Positions 5,121 to 5,562 of a stretch of 5,562 nucleotides of DNA are shown here, in pieces. Each line of letters begins with the position of its first letter. Position 1 is the stretch's first letter. A model generated the notes under the pieces. The model had not been told where the DNA came from. It did no database searches and was given only the letters and a program-made list of their open reading frames with translations. A program made the translations under genes and the position numbers. The DNA lies in assembly GCA_037443885.1 (NCBI GenBank), contig JBBINN010000196.1, forward strand, positions 1-5,562, given 5' to 3'. Source of the DNA: SG8-30 sp037443885 (GTDB taxonomy: Bacteria; Pseudomonadota; Gammaproteobacteria; Steroidobacterales; Steroidobacteraceae).

Positions 5121-5347
5121 AGCGAATCCACAGCGACGAGGCCACTGCCTTCCGCGAGCGCTGGGCCATGGTGACGCGGCAGGAAGAACGGGAGCTGCGC
5201 GAGACCCCCGTCGAGACCAAGTTCCGGCAGTTCAGCGCGCTCTTCGCCTCGCGCGGGCTTTTCGCGGAGGACGGGCTGGCCGCTGCCGAGCGCGCCGAGG
5301 TCCGCGAGCGCTGGGCCCGCATCCGCGCGGCCTCGAGTGGCCGCTGA
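5117..5347 (+). CDS. Small charged protein of unknown function, partner of the downstream NTase
   Basis: This 76-aa protein belongs to no domain I can name with certainty. It is rich in Arg and Glu and predicted mostly helical, with no signal peptide or membrane segment. It carries two copies of the motif RERWA, at residues 13-17 (FRERWAMV) and 63-67 (VRERWARI), around a central ELRETPVETKFRQFSALFAS stretch. The start ATG 5117 overlaps the exonuclease stop as ATGA, without a clear Shine-Dalgarno. The stop TGA (5345-5347) lies inside the start region of the next gene. I have the impression that similar small ORFs sit before AbiEii-like nucleotidyltransferases elsewhere, but could not verify this. 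It may be the partner in a two-gene NTase module. It is accepted as real because of the tight overlaps on both sides and the ordered protein-like pattern. Confidence 0.72.
   Translation: MKRIHSDEATAFRERWAMVTRQEERELRETPVETKFRQFSALFASRGLFAEDGLAAAERAEVRERWARIRAASSGR
5151..5317 (+). repeat. Pair of identical 17-bp direct repeats inside the small gene
   Basis: TCCGCGAGCGCTGGGCC occurs at 5151-5167 and again at 5301-5317. The offset is exactly 150 bp, or 50 codons, so both copies are read in the same frame and encode the RERWA motifs. It could reflect an internal duplication or convergent use of preferred codons. Confidence 0.7.
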
Positions 5348-5562
5348 GCTGCCGCAGACGCTGGTCGACGCCCTCGAGGCTCTGCAGGAGTGCCTGCGGC
5401 GCGCAGACCGCCGGGCCATCATCATCGGTGGCCTGGCCGCGTCCCTGCTCGGACGGCCGCGGTTCACCCGCGACATCGATGCGCTGGCGGATGTCTCGGA
5501 TGACGACCTCGACCTCGTCATCGAGTCCGCGGCGGCCACGGGTATCGAGCCCCGCATCCAGG
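5337..5562 (+). CDS. AbiEii-like nucleotidyltransferase, N-terminal part (runs off right edge)
   Basis: A frame from GTG 5337 is open to the window end and gives 75 residues. It contains IIIGGLAASLLG (28-39) followed by RPRFTRDIDAL (40-50). The pattern GG, then RxTxDID, is the nucleotide- and metal-binding signature of the AbiEii/MNT-like nucleotidyltransferase superfamily, with D46 and D48 as the metal-binding pair. Members act as NTase toxins or related enzymes that nucleotidylate tRNA or proteins, or have unknown housekeeping roles. The rest of the protein is outside the window, so the subfamily is uncertain. GTG 5337 is chosen as the only good start before the conserved region in this frame; it overlaps the preceding gene by 11 nt with no clear Shine-Dalgarno, suggesting coupling. 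It is distinct from the DUF294 NTase upstream. Confidence 0.75.
   Translation, partial: MAAELPQTLVDALEALQECLRRADRRAIIIGGLAASLLGRPRFTRDIDALADVSDDDLDLVIESAAATGIEPRIQ

Noticed and set aside
5337..5347. Frameshift joining the 76-aa gene to the downstream NTase as one protein
   Set aside because: The small gene has its own coherent end and the NTase has a reasonable GTG start. An overlap of 11 nt is common for coupled genes and no slippery sequence is visible.

Overview
The window is very GC-rich, and all recognisable genes lie on the + strand. The gene set points to a Gram-negative proteobacterium: a TonB-dependent outer-membrane receptor, a two-part sodium:solute symporter and a cNMP/CBS/DUF294 signalling protein paired with a DEDDh exonuclease. 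A gammaproteobacterium is my best guess, but nothing here fixes the genus. A run of ten Ns at 336-345 and truncated genes at both edges suggest a draft or metagenome-derived contig.

Layout. Positions 1-279 hold the C-terminal 92 residues of a TonB-dependent receptor. It is followed by a strong hairpin, the N gap, and an intrinsic terminator (346-370) whose left arm begins at the last N. Positions 371-549 form a regulatory region. It holds two identical 15-bp elements exactly 40 bp apart, each containing the palindrome GACC-AA-GGTC, and a candidate extended -10 placed so that the elements centre near -84 and -44. Downstream is a two-gene unit: a DUF4212 symporter small subunit (550-807) and an SSSF symporter large subunit of the VC_2705 type (824-2527). 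This unit ends in two GC-rich hairpins (2530-2578).

A second unit follows in the same direction. It begins with a 607-aa protein (2690-4513) with a cNMP-binding domain, two CBS motifs, a DUF294 nucleotidyltransferase and a DUF294 C-terminal domain. After one base comes a 201-aa DEDDh 3'-5' exonuclease (4515-5120). This overlaps by 4 nt a 76-aa charged small protein (5117-5347), which overlaps by 11 nt the start of an AbiEii-like nucleotidyltransferase (5337 to the right edge). The last three starts lack a clear Shine-Dalgarno, so translational coupling along the unit is likely.

How they may work together. The symporter pair imports a solute, probably a small carboxylate by family resemblance. 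The neighbouring cNMP/CBS/NTase protein looks like a sensor and nucleotidyl-transfer regulator, and with its exonuclease partner may link transport to nucleotide or energy state (inference). The last two genes look like a separate two-gene module in which an unrecognised small protein accompanies a nucleotidyltransferase, reminiscent of NTase-type toxin-antitoxin arrangements. This is the least explained part of the window. The other main points of interest are the paired upstream elements, the EF-hand-like loop in the symporter and the DUF294/exonuclease pairing.
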